51,196 nt of DNA from the NCBI GenBank assembly GCA_002840985.1, contig PHDM01000004.1:1-51196 (forward strand). Reading direction: 5' to 3'. Every line of letters starts with the position of its first letter. Position 1 is the stretch's first letter. The DNA is from Bacteroidetes bacterium HGW-Bacteroidetes-17 (GTDB lineage: Bacteria > Bacteroidota > Bacteroidia > Bacteroidales > GCA-2711565). A program made the position numbers and the translations under genes. This document shows, piece by piece, positions 8,782-17,023 of this stretch. The notes under the pieces are model-generated. The model was not told the origin of the DNA. It saw only the letters and a list, made by a program, of their open reading frames with translations, and made no database searches.

Positions 8782-10104
8782 TTAATGTTTTGGATATATC
8801 TTAAAAATCTCTGTTTGACGTCCATTGATATACCTGAAACCACCTTTTGCCCACATGCCATCTTCTTCAAGCATAATGCGGATTTCCCGATCCCATTCGG
8901 GCAAAAATACGCTCACATTTAGTTCAATGGCATAGGCGGTATTTTCAAACAAAGTATAATCGCCTGTACCTGGCACACCATCTTGCTGATCCCACATCCC
9001 GAAAACAGCACCGGCTGAATGCCCATATAAACCTAATGGATGGGAATAAATAGAAGGCTTAGTGCCTTCGGCTTTTGAATCTTTCAATGAGTTTAAGAAA
9101 ATTTCATTCCCCGATTTCCCGGTGACAAAATTTGAGGTGAAAATATCTTGCAAACGATTCCCCTGAACCATGGCTCCTTTTAAAAACTCAGGAACCTCTT
9201 TTTCTCCTTCTTTTAAGACATAGGCATATTCCTGCACATCAGAATTTAAGCCTAAATATTGAATCCCAACATCGCAATGCAACAAATCTCCGGGCACAAT
9301 CACTTCTCCTTCAGTATCCTTTGAAAATACATTTATAAAACTTTCCAATTTAGCATTCGATCGCTGAATATCAATCGTAGGATGGAACCATGTTTCTAAA
9401 CCCAACGCTGTAATTTTATCCCTAATCCACCATTGTACATCTTCAGTGGTTGTTTTATCCGGTGTTATCACTGAATTGGAAAATGCTTCAGCGATAACCT
9501 GATGGGTGATTCCAACTAACTGGGCAAAATATTTCATTTCTAATTCAGTTCGGGTTTCAATCCAACCTATGGCTAAATTTTCAGCTGAAACTATTTTCAA
9601 TTGATCATTTTTCGGTAAAACCTTCATCAATTCATTGTAATCAGTCAAAACCAGTCCGTCAGCAATTCCAAAGTGTTCTGAATAATTCAGACCTATCTTT
9701 TTAGGGTTTCGCTGTACAATAATTTCCCTCAATGCATCCCATTGATTGGAAAACTTATTTTTATCCCAAGCTGTTTTTATATGCTTTCCGACATCATAAG
9801 TCGAAACGGCTAAACGCTCAGTCAGATTATTTGCTTTATCCCTATAAAAAACCAGTATCGTTCTTCTGCGTGCGGCAAACCATTTTGAAGGCAGCATACT
9901 TCTAATCACAGGGTCTTCATTGTATTCACGCGACATCACGATCCACATATCAATATCTGCACGATCCATCAATTGTGGCAGGAGATTGACCAAACGATCC
10001 TCAATAATTTGATCCCTGATTTCAGAACGTTCCTTTTCTGAAAGGATTTGTGCCTGAGTTTGAACAATTATAAAAGTGAATAAAAAAAGGATTAGGTTTT
10101 TCAT
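8782..10104 (-). CDS. Exported M24-family (Xaa-Pro aminopeptidase-like) peptidase
   Basis: A 440-residue protein with a signal peptide (residues 1-18, ending TQAQ). Residues about 25-190 form a creatinase-type N-terminal domain and 195-430 the pita-bread peptidase domain. Likely metal ligands are visible in order: HCDVG, NSDVQEYAYV, the histidine in GLYGHSAG, the glutamate in AIELNVS and that in IMLEEDG. The site looks complete, although the family contains non-peptidase members. It probably trims proline-containing peptides in the periplasm. A TCGA-rich repeat lies just upstream and no operon partner is apparent. Confidence 0.85.
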   Translation of the reverse strand: MKNLILFLFTFIIVQTQAQILSEKERSEIRDQIIEDRLVNLLPQLMDRADIDMWIVMSREYNEDPVIRSMLPSKWFAARRRTILVFYRDKANNLTERLAVSTYDVGKHIKTAWDKNKFSNQWDALREIIVQRNPKKIGLNYSEHFGIADGLVLTDYNELMKVLPKNDQLKIVSAENLAIGWIETRTELEMKYFAQLVGITHQVIAEAFSNSVITPDKTTTEDVQWWIRDKITALGLETWFHPTIDIQRSNAKLESFINVFSKDTEGEVIVPGDLLHCDVGIQYLGLNSDVQEYAYVLKEGEKEVPEFLKGAMVQGNRLQDIFTSNFVTGKSGNEIFLNSLKDSKAEGTKPSIYSHPLGLYGHSAGAVFGMWDQQDGVPGTGDYTLFENTAYAIELNVSVFLPEWDREIRIMLEEDGMWAKGGFRYINGRQTEIFKIYPKH

Positions 10105-10195
10105 TAGAGTTGAAGATTAGATTGATTAAAAGGTTTAAAGATAAAAATAAAAGAGAGATAATCTTTAACTGATAATCCATATTAAAAGAACTTAT

Positions 10196-10239
10196 TCAGT
10201 TCTCGACATTTATCCGCCTTTGGTGGAAGCTCGAACTGA
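10196..10239. repeat. Dispersed TCGA-rich repeat, copy 1
   Basis: A short inverted unit runs from CAGTTCTCGA to CTCGAACTG. The 25 bases at 10201-10225 match, in reverse complement, 22607-22631 with one difference. This shows a repeat family scattered between genes. Confidence 0.7.
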
Positions 10240-10270
10240 CACAAAACAAGTGCAGAATTATTATCTAAAA

Positions 10271-13120
10271 TTACAAACCTTTCGCTTTTTCGATTAATGT
10301 GGCCCCCTCATTCTTTGCTTTATCTTTTAAAATATCCGCTTCGGTATTTGCTTTCTGCAATATCTGATCCGTCCTGACCGTAGCTTCTTCTTCAATTTTT
10401 ACCGCCCTCTTCTCGGCTTCCGAACGAATTTTATCGGCTCCCTTTTTAGCAGCTATTTGTAATAACTCATTTTGCCCACTCGCCTTTTCTTCTATTTTTT
10501 TTGCTTCAGTTTCTGCTTCAGACCGTACTTTGTCGGCCATAGTTTTAGCCGCCCTTTTTACCTGTGCGGCACTGCTATCTGCAATCGCTATTAATTGTGA
10601 AGCTTTTTCATTAGCTATGGCCATTATTTTATCGGCCTGATCCTGTGCTTTTTGAATTGCTTCCTGCTTAGTCGCATCTATTTTTTCATTTACTTGTTCC
10701 TTAACATTTGTTACGATGTTCTGTCCAGCTTTTCCCATATCAAGGGTGATTTTCGGATTTGTGATACTTCCGGTAATTGAAGCATTTATATCAATAAAAT
10801 CATCCATTTTAAAATCCAAACCTGTACTTTCCGCCTTCGAAAGAAGATCGGTTAACACCTGATTTGCCCCACCAAAATCTGAACGGGGAATTGAAAATTT
10901 CAAATTATAATTAATCGTTTGGTCAACTCCATGATACCCACTGATAGTTGTTGTCGTGTTTTTGATTTTTGTGACAAATGGCTTCACTTCAACCATCCCG
11001 TCTTTAATTAAAAAACTCAATACGAAGTCCTTCAAATTAAAAGATTTATAGTCGTCGGATTTCAGTAAGCTGCTAATTTGATTAAAAATAGCCGCATTAT
11101 TGAGTTGAATGTTTTTGCTGTTGATTTTTCCAATGGCATTGATGGTATTCAAATCAGGCATCAGATTGTTTTTCAATGTACTGCTGTAATTATTGATGGA
11201 AGCCGAAAATTTCCCCAGACAGTTTTCTGCAATCGGTGCAAGTATTTTAAAGGTATTAAAATTCTTAAACGTCTTTCCCAGATCGATTTCATTAATCCCC
11301 AAACTAAAATTTATTTTAGGGTTGGCAATATCGGTTGTTTCGTAAAATCCATCCATTGTAATGTTTCCGTCAAGCATATTCATCATTACATTTTTCAGAT
11401 CAACTTTCGAATCTTTTACGGTAATATTTCCTTTTACATCATTTATTTCAATTTTTTGGTACTGAACTTTTTTAATGGTTGAGGATAGTGTAAAATCAAT
11501 ATTTGCCGGGACTTCAAAAACACTCATTGGGGAATCTTGCTGCTCTTCATCATTATTGCTGGCCATTAATTCATTCAAATCAATAAGATTTGAGCTAAAA
11601 GTGAAATTTCCTCTTAGGGCTTCATCTTTAAAAAAATAAGCCAGATAATTTTCAATTTTACCTTTCATTTGAAAATCACTTTTTCCCATTTGAGCATCAA
11701 ATGATTTGAGATCGAGATACTGGGGTTTGAATTCAAGTATGACATCGTTTAGGGTTAAACCTTCGGGAAGTGCCGAGTTTTTATATGAAAATCCCTTAAC
11801 CGTAATCTCACCACTTGCTAAAAAATCGGCATAATTCCCTTCTTCAACTGATGAGACTTTTCCTTTAAAATCAACTGCAGAATTAATGATTCCTTTCAAT
11901 TCGGTTTCTTTTAATGGAATGATATTTTTAAGGTTCTCCAGATCAATCCTTCCTTTTAACATGCCACTAATATTGGGATCGCTCATCGGATTTATAACCA
12001 ATAATTGCGCATCAATGGGGTTACCTTCAAAATCAAGATGCAGTTTTTTGAGATCTATTATCGTGTGATCCATCACTCCATCCTTATTGTTTATATTTAA
12101 ATCAACATTTACGTTTTTAACCGATCCGGGTAGATCGGGGTATTTGAACATTCCATTATCAATATTTAAAGCTACGTCATAATCCGGCATCTGCTTTTCA
12201 TTATAAACGCCTTCTATTTTGGCATTTATTCCCATCGTACCAACGGCTTCAACATTTTTAAAATTGTTTTTGTAAATGGCAGGGATCATCGATAAAAAGT
12301 TTTTGAAATCATTTTGTTTTGCAACAATGTCCAATTTCATCGCAATATCTTCAGCCGGCATTTCGATGCTTCCGTTAAAAAGCAGGGCCAGATCATTCAG
12401 TAAAATTTCGTTTTGGGTAAAAGTGTATTTTGAATTAACCAGATCGGTTTCAATTCCTCCCTTCGCTTCTATTTTGGCACTACTTATATAATTTATACCG
12501 CCATATTTAAGTGTAAAATCATTTGAAAAAATCTCTGCCTGAAGCTCAGCAATGTCAGCAACCATATCTCCAGAAAGAATTCCCTGAATGTTCTTCAATT
12601 GAACAAGAAAGTTCAATTCTTCATCATCATAAATAAATACGCCATTATTGATTTTGATCCGCTTTAAATTCAGTTTGAAACCTGAAGCCTCCTGCTCATT
12701 GCCGTTGGTTACATTACTTTCCTTTGCAATGTCCCAATTCACTTGTCCATCTTTTAAAACCTTGGTTTTAATAATGGGATACTCGATTACGATTGAATTA
12801 ATTTTTAGCGGATTTCCTCCCAAACTAAAAAGCTCTAACCTCAATTCCAGCTTGTTAAATTGCAGGAGCGTATCCATCTCAAAATCGCCCAATCCTTTTA
12901 TACTCAGATCATGCATAACAAAATTGGCATTAGGAAAAGCTGTAAACAGGCTAAGGCTAAAATCACCAAATTCAACTGTTGCGTTAACATTTTTATTGAT
13001 TTCAATTTTGGCTAATCTGATCAATTTCCCTTTAAATATGATTGGAACGACAAACATCAGAATAACTAAACTGAAAAGAATAATTGCCAGCCACTTAAAA
13101 AACTTCCTGAGATATTTCAT
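10271..13120 (-). CDS. AsmA-like envelope protein with long coiled-coil tail
   Basis: A 949-residue protein. An N-terminal membrane anchor (about residues 10-30, WLAIILFSLVILMFVVPIIF) is followed by an AsmA/TamB-like beta-rich region to about residue 800. Typical AsmA segments are visible: FGDFSLSLFTAFPNANFVMHD, INSIVIEYPIIKTKVLKDG near the start, and NYNLKFSIPRSDFGG with SITGSITNPKITLDMG near the end. Such proteins span the periplasm and are linked to lipid transport and outer-membrane homeostasis. Residues 801-949 are an almost pure Ala/Lys/Glu helix with 11-residue periodicity, an unusual addition for the family. It is a single gene; the long antisense open frames inside it look like composition effects. 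Confidence 0.85.
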   Translation of the reverse strand: MKYLRKFFKWLAIILFSLVILMFVVPIIFKGKLIRLAKIEINKNVNATVEFGDFSLSLFTAFPNANFVMHDLSIKGLGDFEMDTLLQFNKLELRLELFSLGGNPLKINSIVIEYPIIKTKVLKDGQVNWDIAKESNVTNGNEQEASGFKLNLKRIKINNGVFIYDDEELNFLVQLKNIQGILSGDMVADIAELQAEIFSNDFTLKYGGINYISSAKIEAKGGIETDLVNSKYTFTQNEILLNDLALLFNGSIEMPAEDIAMKLDIVAKQNDFKNFLSMIPAIYKNNFKNVEAVGTMGINAKIEGVYNEKQMPDYDVALNIDNGMFKYPDLPGSVKNVNVDLNINNKDGVMDHTIIDLKKLHLDFEGNPIDAQLLVINPMSDPNISGMLKGRIDLENLKNIIPLKETELKGIINSAVDFKGKVSSVEEGNYADFLASGEITVKGFSYKNSALPEGLTLNDVILEFKPQYLDLKSFDAQMGKSDFQMKGKIENYLAYFFKDEALRGNFTFSSNLIDLNELMASNNDEEQQDSPMSVFEVPANIDFTLSSTIKKVQYQKIEINDVKGNITVKDSKVDLKNVMMNMLDGNITMDGFYETTDIANPKINFSLGINEIDLGKTFKNFNTFKILAPIAENCLGKFSASINNYSSTLKNNLMPDLNTINAIGKINSKNIQLNNAAIFNQISSLLKSDDYKSFNLKDFVLSFLIKDGMVEVKPFVTKIKNTTTTISGYHGVDQTINYNLKFSIPRSDFGGANQVLTDLLSKAESTGLDFKMDDFIDINASITGSITNPKITLDMGKAGQNIVTNVKEQVNEKIDATKQEAIQKAQDQADKIMAIANEKASQLIAIADSSAAQVKRAAKTMADKVRSEAETEAKKIEEKASGQNELLQIAAKKGADKIRSEAEKRAVKIEEEATVRTDQILQKANTEADILKDKAKNEGATLIEKAKGL

Positions 13121-13220
13121 GGGTTTCGATTTTTAAAATAGGAAGTATAAAAGTACGAAATAACAGAGTGCCTGTGGAAGAAATAATACGTGGTACTCTC
13201 GAGTCAAGTCATTGCATTAG

Positions 13221-13252
13221 GGATGGCATCCTTTTATTTATGGCTGCCATCC
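13221..13252. repeat. GGATGG hairpin
   Basis: GGATGGCA (13221-13228) pairs with TGCCATCC (13245-13252). The stem is followed by a T-rich run on the plus strand. Similar GGATGG/CCATCC hairpins occur at 22567-22599 and 22800-22829. It may act as a transcription barrier between the AsmA-like gene and the AraC gene, but T-tract polarity does not fit the leftward genes. Confidence 0.4.
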
Positions 13253-13299
13253 TTCTATTTTTTTGGGGATGTCAATTGTCGAAAAATCCTGACCACGCT

Positions 13300-14166
13300 C
13301 TATTTCAATGGCACATAGATGTGTGTTTTGTAGTTTTCAGGTTTATGTTTTTCGGGATTGTTAATGTATTTCTCAAAGCAAGGCCTATCGGCCAATTCGA
13401 AATTTGAAGAAGGCAGCCAATTTTTAAAAATGTAATTATACACTTCCTCCAAATCAGTATAAGGACCTTTGTATTTGAAGATGGCATACTTTCCCCCGGC
13501 TATTACTTTTACTCCAACATTACCTTTTGGTTGAACAACCTTTTTAATGGTCATGCATGCATCATACCGAAGTTTATCACTGTCGGTTACGCTGGGGTCA
13601 TCATGTCCAATTCCAATAGTTTCTAATCCAAATGTAAATAATTTTTCCTGCTTCATGAATTCGCATAATTGATCCCATGCTTTTCCCGCCGAATCAGCAT
13701 ATTTGCCAATTGACTGAACATAAACTACTTTTTTCTCATTAATTTCTTTAATCTGTGGTTTTAAATTTAGTTCCATAACCTTACTGTTTAAATGAATAAA
13801 ATCGAAAGGGATCAAAGCCTTTTTTGTTTCACGGAATTCGACCGGTGTAACGGCGAATCGTTTCTTAAAAGCTTTATTTAAAGAAGAAGGGACCTCAAAT
13901 CCAACTTTGTATGCAATTTCACTTATCGGGTCGGTACCAAATTCCAATAATTTTGCTGCATAATCCAATCGTAAACGCGTTACAAATGTTCCAAGTGGCT
14001 CGTTCAGGAATGCCCTAAAAATCCGATGAAAATGAAATACAGAAAAGTTTGACATTGTTGCCAGTTTTTCAAGTTCGAGTTTTTCATCCAGGTGTTCGCT
14101 GATATAAACCAGCACCTTGTTAATGCGTTCCTGATAATCTTTGATGGTTTCTCCTCTTCCTTTCAT
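13300..14166 (-). CDS. AraC-family regulator with GyrI-like effector domain
   Basis: A 288-residue transcription factor. Residues 10-112 hold the two AraC helix-turn-helix motifs (LEKLATMSNFSVFHFHRIFRAFLNEPLGTFV and ISEIAYKVGFEVPSSLNKAFKKRFAVTP give the pattern). Residues about 130-288 form a GyrI/SOUL-like ligand domain (KVVYVQSIGKY, IGIGHDDPSV, GGKYAIFKYKGPYTDLEEVYNYIF). The HTH-first, ligand-domain-last order is that of the MarA/Rob-type activators that respond to small hydrophobic molecules. No target operon is adjacent. A TCGA-rich repeat lies upstream. Confidence 0.9.
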   Translation of the reverse strand: MKGRGETIKDYQERINKVLVYISEHLDEKLELEKLATMSNFSVFHFHRIFRAFLNEPLGTFVTRLRLDYAAKLLEFGTDPISEIAYKVGFEVPSSLNKAFKKRFAVTPVEFRETKKALIPFDFIHLNSKVMELNLKPQIKEINEKKVVYVQSIGKYADSAGKAWDQLCEFMKQEKLFTFGLETIGIGHDDPSVTDSDKLRYDACMTIKKVVQPKGNVGVKVIAGGKYAIFKYKGPYTDLEEVYNYIFKNWLPSSNFELADRPCFEKYINNPEKHKPENYKTHIYVPLK

Positions 14167-14257
14167 TGTTTAATTTTATCCAAAAATAAGAGATAGTTAT
14201 TTGATAGGATTTTCCATTCTTGCTAAGTTAATAATTTAAACAAAAGATGCTCTTCGG

Positions 14258-14335
14258 TCACATCGAGTTTATCGAGATGGACAACCCGTTCTCGACATAC
14301 TTCGACAGGTTCAGTACAAGTGCTTGAACTGACCT
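14258..14335. repeat. Dispersed TCGA-rich repeat, copy 2
   Basis: The stretch starts with TCACATCGAG and a partly self-complementary CGAG...TCGAGATG, and continues with CTCGACATACTTCGACAGG and a closing TTGAACTGAC. The opening is shared with 28660-28682 and the closing with copies at 10230 and 22690. It lies between the AraC gene and the mutB terminator. Confidence 0.6.
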
Positions 14336-14384
14336 TTCAATTCATAAACTCAACTCTTGTAGCATTTAACACTTTAGTATATAC

Positions 14385-14417
14385 AAAAAACAGCCCCCAA
14401 TTTCTTGAGAGCTGTTT
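14385..14417 (-). terminator. Rho-independent terminator of mutB
   Basis: AAACAGC (14388-14394) pairs with GCTGTTT (14411-14417). Read leftward, the stem is followed by a T run. It is placed 25 bases past the mutB stop. Confidence 0.7.
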
Positions 14418-14441
14418 ATCTTCAATAATATAATTATCAAT

Positions 14442-16598
14442 CTATCTTTTTCTTGAATCAATTAAAATCTCCAGCATCTTAATGCCGGATTCGGAAACCA
14501 CGGTTCCGGGGCCAAAAATGGCAACGGCACCTGCCTTGTATAAAAACTCATAATCCTGAGCAGGGATGACACCTCCAACAATTACCATGATATCTTCACG
14601 GCCTAATTTTTTTAGTTCTTTAATTACCTGAGGAACCAAAGTTTTATGTCCGGCGGCTAAACTTGATACGCCCAATATATGCACATCATTTTCGACCGCC
14701 TGACGGGCTGATTCGGCCGGTGTTTGGAACAATGGACCGATGTCCACATCAAATCCCATGTCGGCATAACCTGTTGCCACAACCTTTTCGCCTCGGTCGT
14801 GACCATCCTGGCCCATTTTGGCAATCATTATTCGTGGGCGACGACCTTCCAATTCGGCAAACTGGTCGGCCATTTCACAGGCTTTTTTGAATTGCCCGTC
14901 ATTACCTGATTCTGATGAATATACTCCTGAAATTGATCTTATCACGGCTTTATACCTCCCAAATATTTTTTCGCATGCATCTGAAATTTCACCAAGTGAA
15001 GCCCTTTTCTGAGCTGCATCAACAGCCAAAGCTAATAAATTTCCTTCACCTGTTTCACAAGCTTTAGTAATTGCATTTAAGGCTAGTTCAACTTCTTCAT
15101 TATTTCGCTCGGCACGTAATTTCTTCAATCTTTTAATTTGCGATAAACGAACTGCAGTATTGTCAACCTCTAATGTTTCGATGGGATCCTGTTTATCCAA
15201 ACGATATTTGTTGATCCCGACAATCGTATCTTTTTTTGCATCAATACGTGCTTGTTTTCTTGCAGATGCTTCTTCTATACGCATTTTTGGCAATCCTGTT
15301 TCAATCGCCTTTGCCATGCCGCCCAACGCTTCAACTTCTTCGATTAGTTCCCACGCTTTATGCGCGATTTCATGGGTTAATTTTTCAACATAATAAGAAC
15401 CTGCCCAGGGATCGACTGTTTTACAAATATTGGTTTCTTCTTGAATATAAATCTGTGTATTTCGTGCAATACGCGCTGAAGCATCTGTTGGCAAAGCAAT
15501 AGCCTCATCCAAAGCGTTGGTGTGCAATGATTGGGTGTGACCAAGTGCTGCAGCCATCGCTTCAATGCAGGTACGTCCCACATTATTGTAAGGATCCTGT
15601 TCGGTCAAGCTCCAGCCTGAAGTCTGGCTATGAGTCCGAAGAGCCATTGACTTAGGATTTTTCGGATTAAACTGTTTTACAATCTTGGCCCAAAGCATCC
15701 GAGCAGCTCTCATTTTGGCTATTTCCATAAAATGATTCATCCCGACAGCCCAGAAAAATGACAGTCGGGGAGCAAATGTATCAATGTCCATTCCTGCATT
15801 TACACCTGCCCTCAAATATTCTAATCCATCTGCCAAGGTATAAGCCAATTCAATATCAGCAGTTGCACCTGCCTCTTGCATGTGGTAACCGGAAATGGAG
15901 ATTGAATTAAACTTCGGCATATTCTTAGAAGTGTATTCAAAGATATCCGCTATTATTTTCATGGATGGTAAAGGAGGATAGATGTAAGTATTACGCACCA
16001 TAAATTCCTTCAAAATATCATTTTGGATGGTTCCGCTTAATTGATCCAGTGGAACGCCTTGCTCCAATCCAGAAACAATATAAAATGCCAAAACAGGCAA
16101 AACCGCGCCATTCATGGTCATCGAAACCGACATTTTATCCAAGGGGATTTGATCAAATAGAATCTTCATATCGAGGATAGAATCGATGGCTACTCCGGCT
16201 TTTCCAACATCGCCTTCTACCCTTTCGTGATCGGAATCATAACCACGGTGAGTGGCCAGGTCGAATGCAACGGATAAACCCTTTTGACCGGCAGCAAGGT
16301 TTCTGCGATAAAATGCATTGGATTCTTCTGCTGTAGAAAATCCCGCATATTGTCGGATGGTCCATGGTCGCATTACGAACATGGTAGAGTATGGCCCACG
16401 CAAAAAGGGTGCATTTCCGGCCGCATAATTCAAATGCTCCATGCCTTCCAAATCGGCTTTGGTGAAAGCTGTTTTTATGTCGATTTGTTCAGGAGTTTTC
16501 CAATCGTTTGCAATATGGTTTGCTTTTTCCCATCCGCTTGCCGTCATTGATTGTTTTTCCTGACTCTTAATGTTAATTTCTTTATAATTTGGTTTCAT
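14442..16598 (-). CDS. mutB: Methylmalonyl-CoA mutase, large (catalytic) subunit
   Basis: A 718-residue B12 enzyme that interconverts methylmalonyl-CoA and succinyl-CoA in propionate formation or use. The TIM-barrel part has the characteristic [22 protein letters not shown] and the [15 protein letters not shown] segment. The C-terminal cobalamin domain has the base-off motif DGHDRG (in [12 protein letters not shown], around residue 610) with the [12 protein letters not shown] and GGVIP motifs that follow. Length is normal. It is the second gene of a mut pair: mutA lies upstream but is separated from it by a four-helix-bundle gene and inverted repeats, an unusual interruption of a usually tight operon. 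Confidence 0.97.
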   Translation of the reverse strand: MKPNYKEINIKSQEKQSMTASGWEKANHIANDWKTPEQIDIKTAFTKADLEGMEHLNYAAGNAPFLRGPYSTMFVMRPWTIRQYAGFSTAEESNAFYRRNLAAGQKGLSVAFDLATHRGYDSDHERVEGDVGKAGVAIDSILDMKILFDQIPLDKMSVSMTMNGAVLPVLAFYIVSGLEQGVPLDQLSGTIQNDILKEFMVRNTYIYPPLPSMKIIADIFEYTSKNMPKFNSISISGYHMQEAGATADIELAYTLADGLEYLRAGVNAGMDIDTFAPRLSFFWAVGMNHFMEIAKMRAARMLWAKIVKQFNPKNPKSMALRTHSQTSGWSLTEQDPYNNVGRTCIEAMAAALGHTQSLHTNALDEAIALPTDASARIARNTQIYIQEETNICKTVDPWAGSYYVEKLTHEIAHKAWELIEEVEALGGMAKAIETGLPKMRIEEASARKQARIDAKKDTIVGINKYRLDKQDPIETLEVDNTAVRLSQIKRLKKLRAERNNEEVELALNAITKACETGEGNLLALAVDAAQKRASLGEISDACEKIFGRYKAVIRSISGVYSSESGNDGQFKKACEMADQFAELEGRRPRIMIAKMGQDGHDRGEKVVATGYADMGFDVDIGPLFQTPAESARQAVENDVHILGVSSLAAGHKTLVPQVIKELKKLGREDIMVIVGGVIPAQDYEFLYKAGAVAIFGPGTVVSESGIKMLEILIDSRKR

Positions 16599-16610
16599 GA
16601 TTTATTTTTT

Positions 16611-17020
16611 AAGACTCAAGTATCAAGATACAAGTATCAAGACTTGTTCAATGAAGCTTTAAATCCATTTATCATTTTTTGTATTTCTTTGATTTCATTT
16701 ATCAGAGTTTCTCCATCTTTCAGATTGATGAACTCTAAATCCAAAGCAAGTATAATTTGTGACTCAAGTTCAAAAGCAGATCCGGAGGCGATATCTAAAA
16801 ACCTACTAAACTCTTTTGAGGTCTCTCTGCCAGCTCCTTCAGCAATATTTGAAGAAATTGATATCGCAGATCTTTTTATCTGGGATTCCAAGATAAGTTT
16901 TTCATTGGTTGGGAAATCAACCGTTGACTGGTAAATCTTCTTTACCAATTCTCTCGACTTCTGCCACACCTTTAATTCTAAAAAATTATGCATCGTCTTG
17001 TGTCTTGCGTCTTGTATCTT
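16611..17020. mobile_element. Four-helix-bundle cassette with inverted-repeat ends
   Basis: A roughly 0.4-kb segment between mutA and mutB is bounded by AAGATACAAG (16625-16634) and its exact complement CTTGTATCTT (17011-17020). Each end also carries short direct iterations: CAAGTATCAAG at 16617 and 16631 on the left, and repeated GTCTTG on the right. The cassette encodes only a 118-residue S23-like protein, whose stop codon lies in the left repeat. No transposase is present. It looks like a non-autonomous insertion; mobility is inferred. Confidence 0.5.
16637..16993 (-). CDS. Four-helix-bundle protein (S23/IVS-like)
   Basis: A 118-residue protein of the family first seen in intervening sequences of 23S rRNA genes and related to the Avd accessory protein of diversity-generating retroelements. 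Hallmarks are FLELKVWQKSRELVKKIY, FPTNEKLILESQIKRSAISISSNIAEG (residues about 27-55) and the SGSAFELESQI stretch. It is all alpha-helical, forms a positively charged pentamer in known members and may bind nucleic acid; the cellular role is unsettled. It lies in the mut operon in the same direction, with 38 bases to mutB and 30 to mutA, and its borders are inverted repeats. Confidence 0.88.
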   Translation of the reverse strand: MHNFLELKVWQKSRELVKKIYQSTVDFPTNEKLILESQIKRSAISISSNIAEGAGRETSKEFSRFLDIASGSAFELESQIILALDLEFINLKDGETLINEIKEIQKMINGFKASLNKS

Positions 17021-17023
17021 AGC

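Noticed and set aside
12648-13136. 162-codon open frame on the plus strand, antisense to the AsmA-like gene
   Set aside because: It is a shadow of a long real gene with no recognisable motif; several such frames lie in the same gene.
13168-13407. Hydrophobic plus-strand frame overlapping the end of the AraC gene
   Set aside because: Half is antisense to the GyrI-like domain and half is the GGATGG hairpin; there is no ribosome binding site.
16637-16993. Four-helix-bundle gene as part of a diversity-generating retroelement
   Set aside because: No reverse transcriptase or template/variable repeat pair is seen in the window; only the Avd-like fold is shared.
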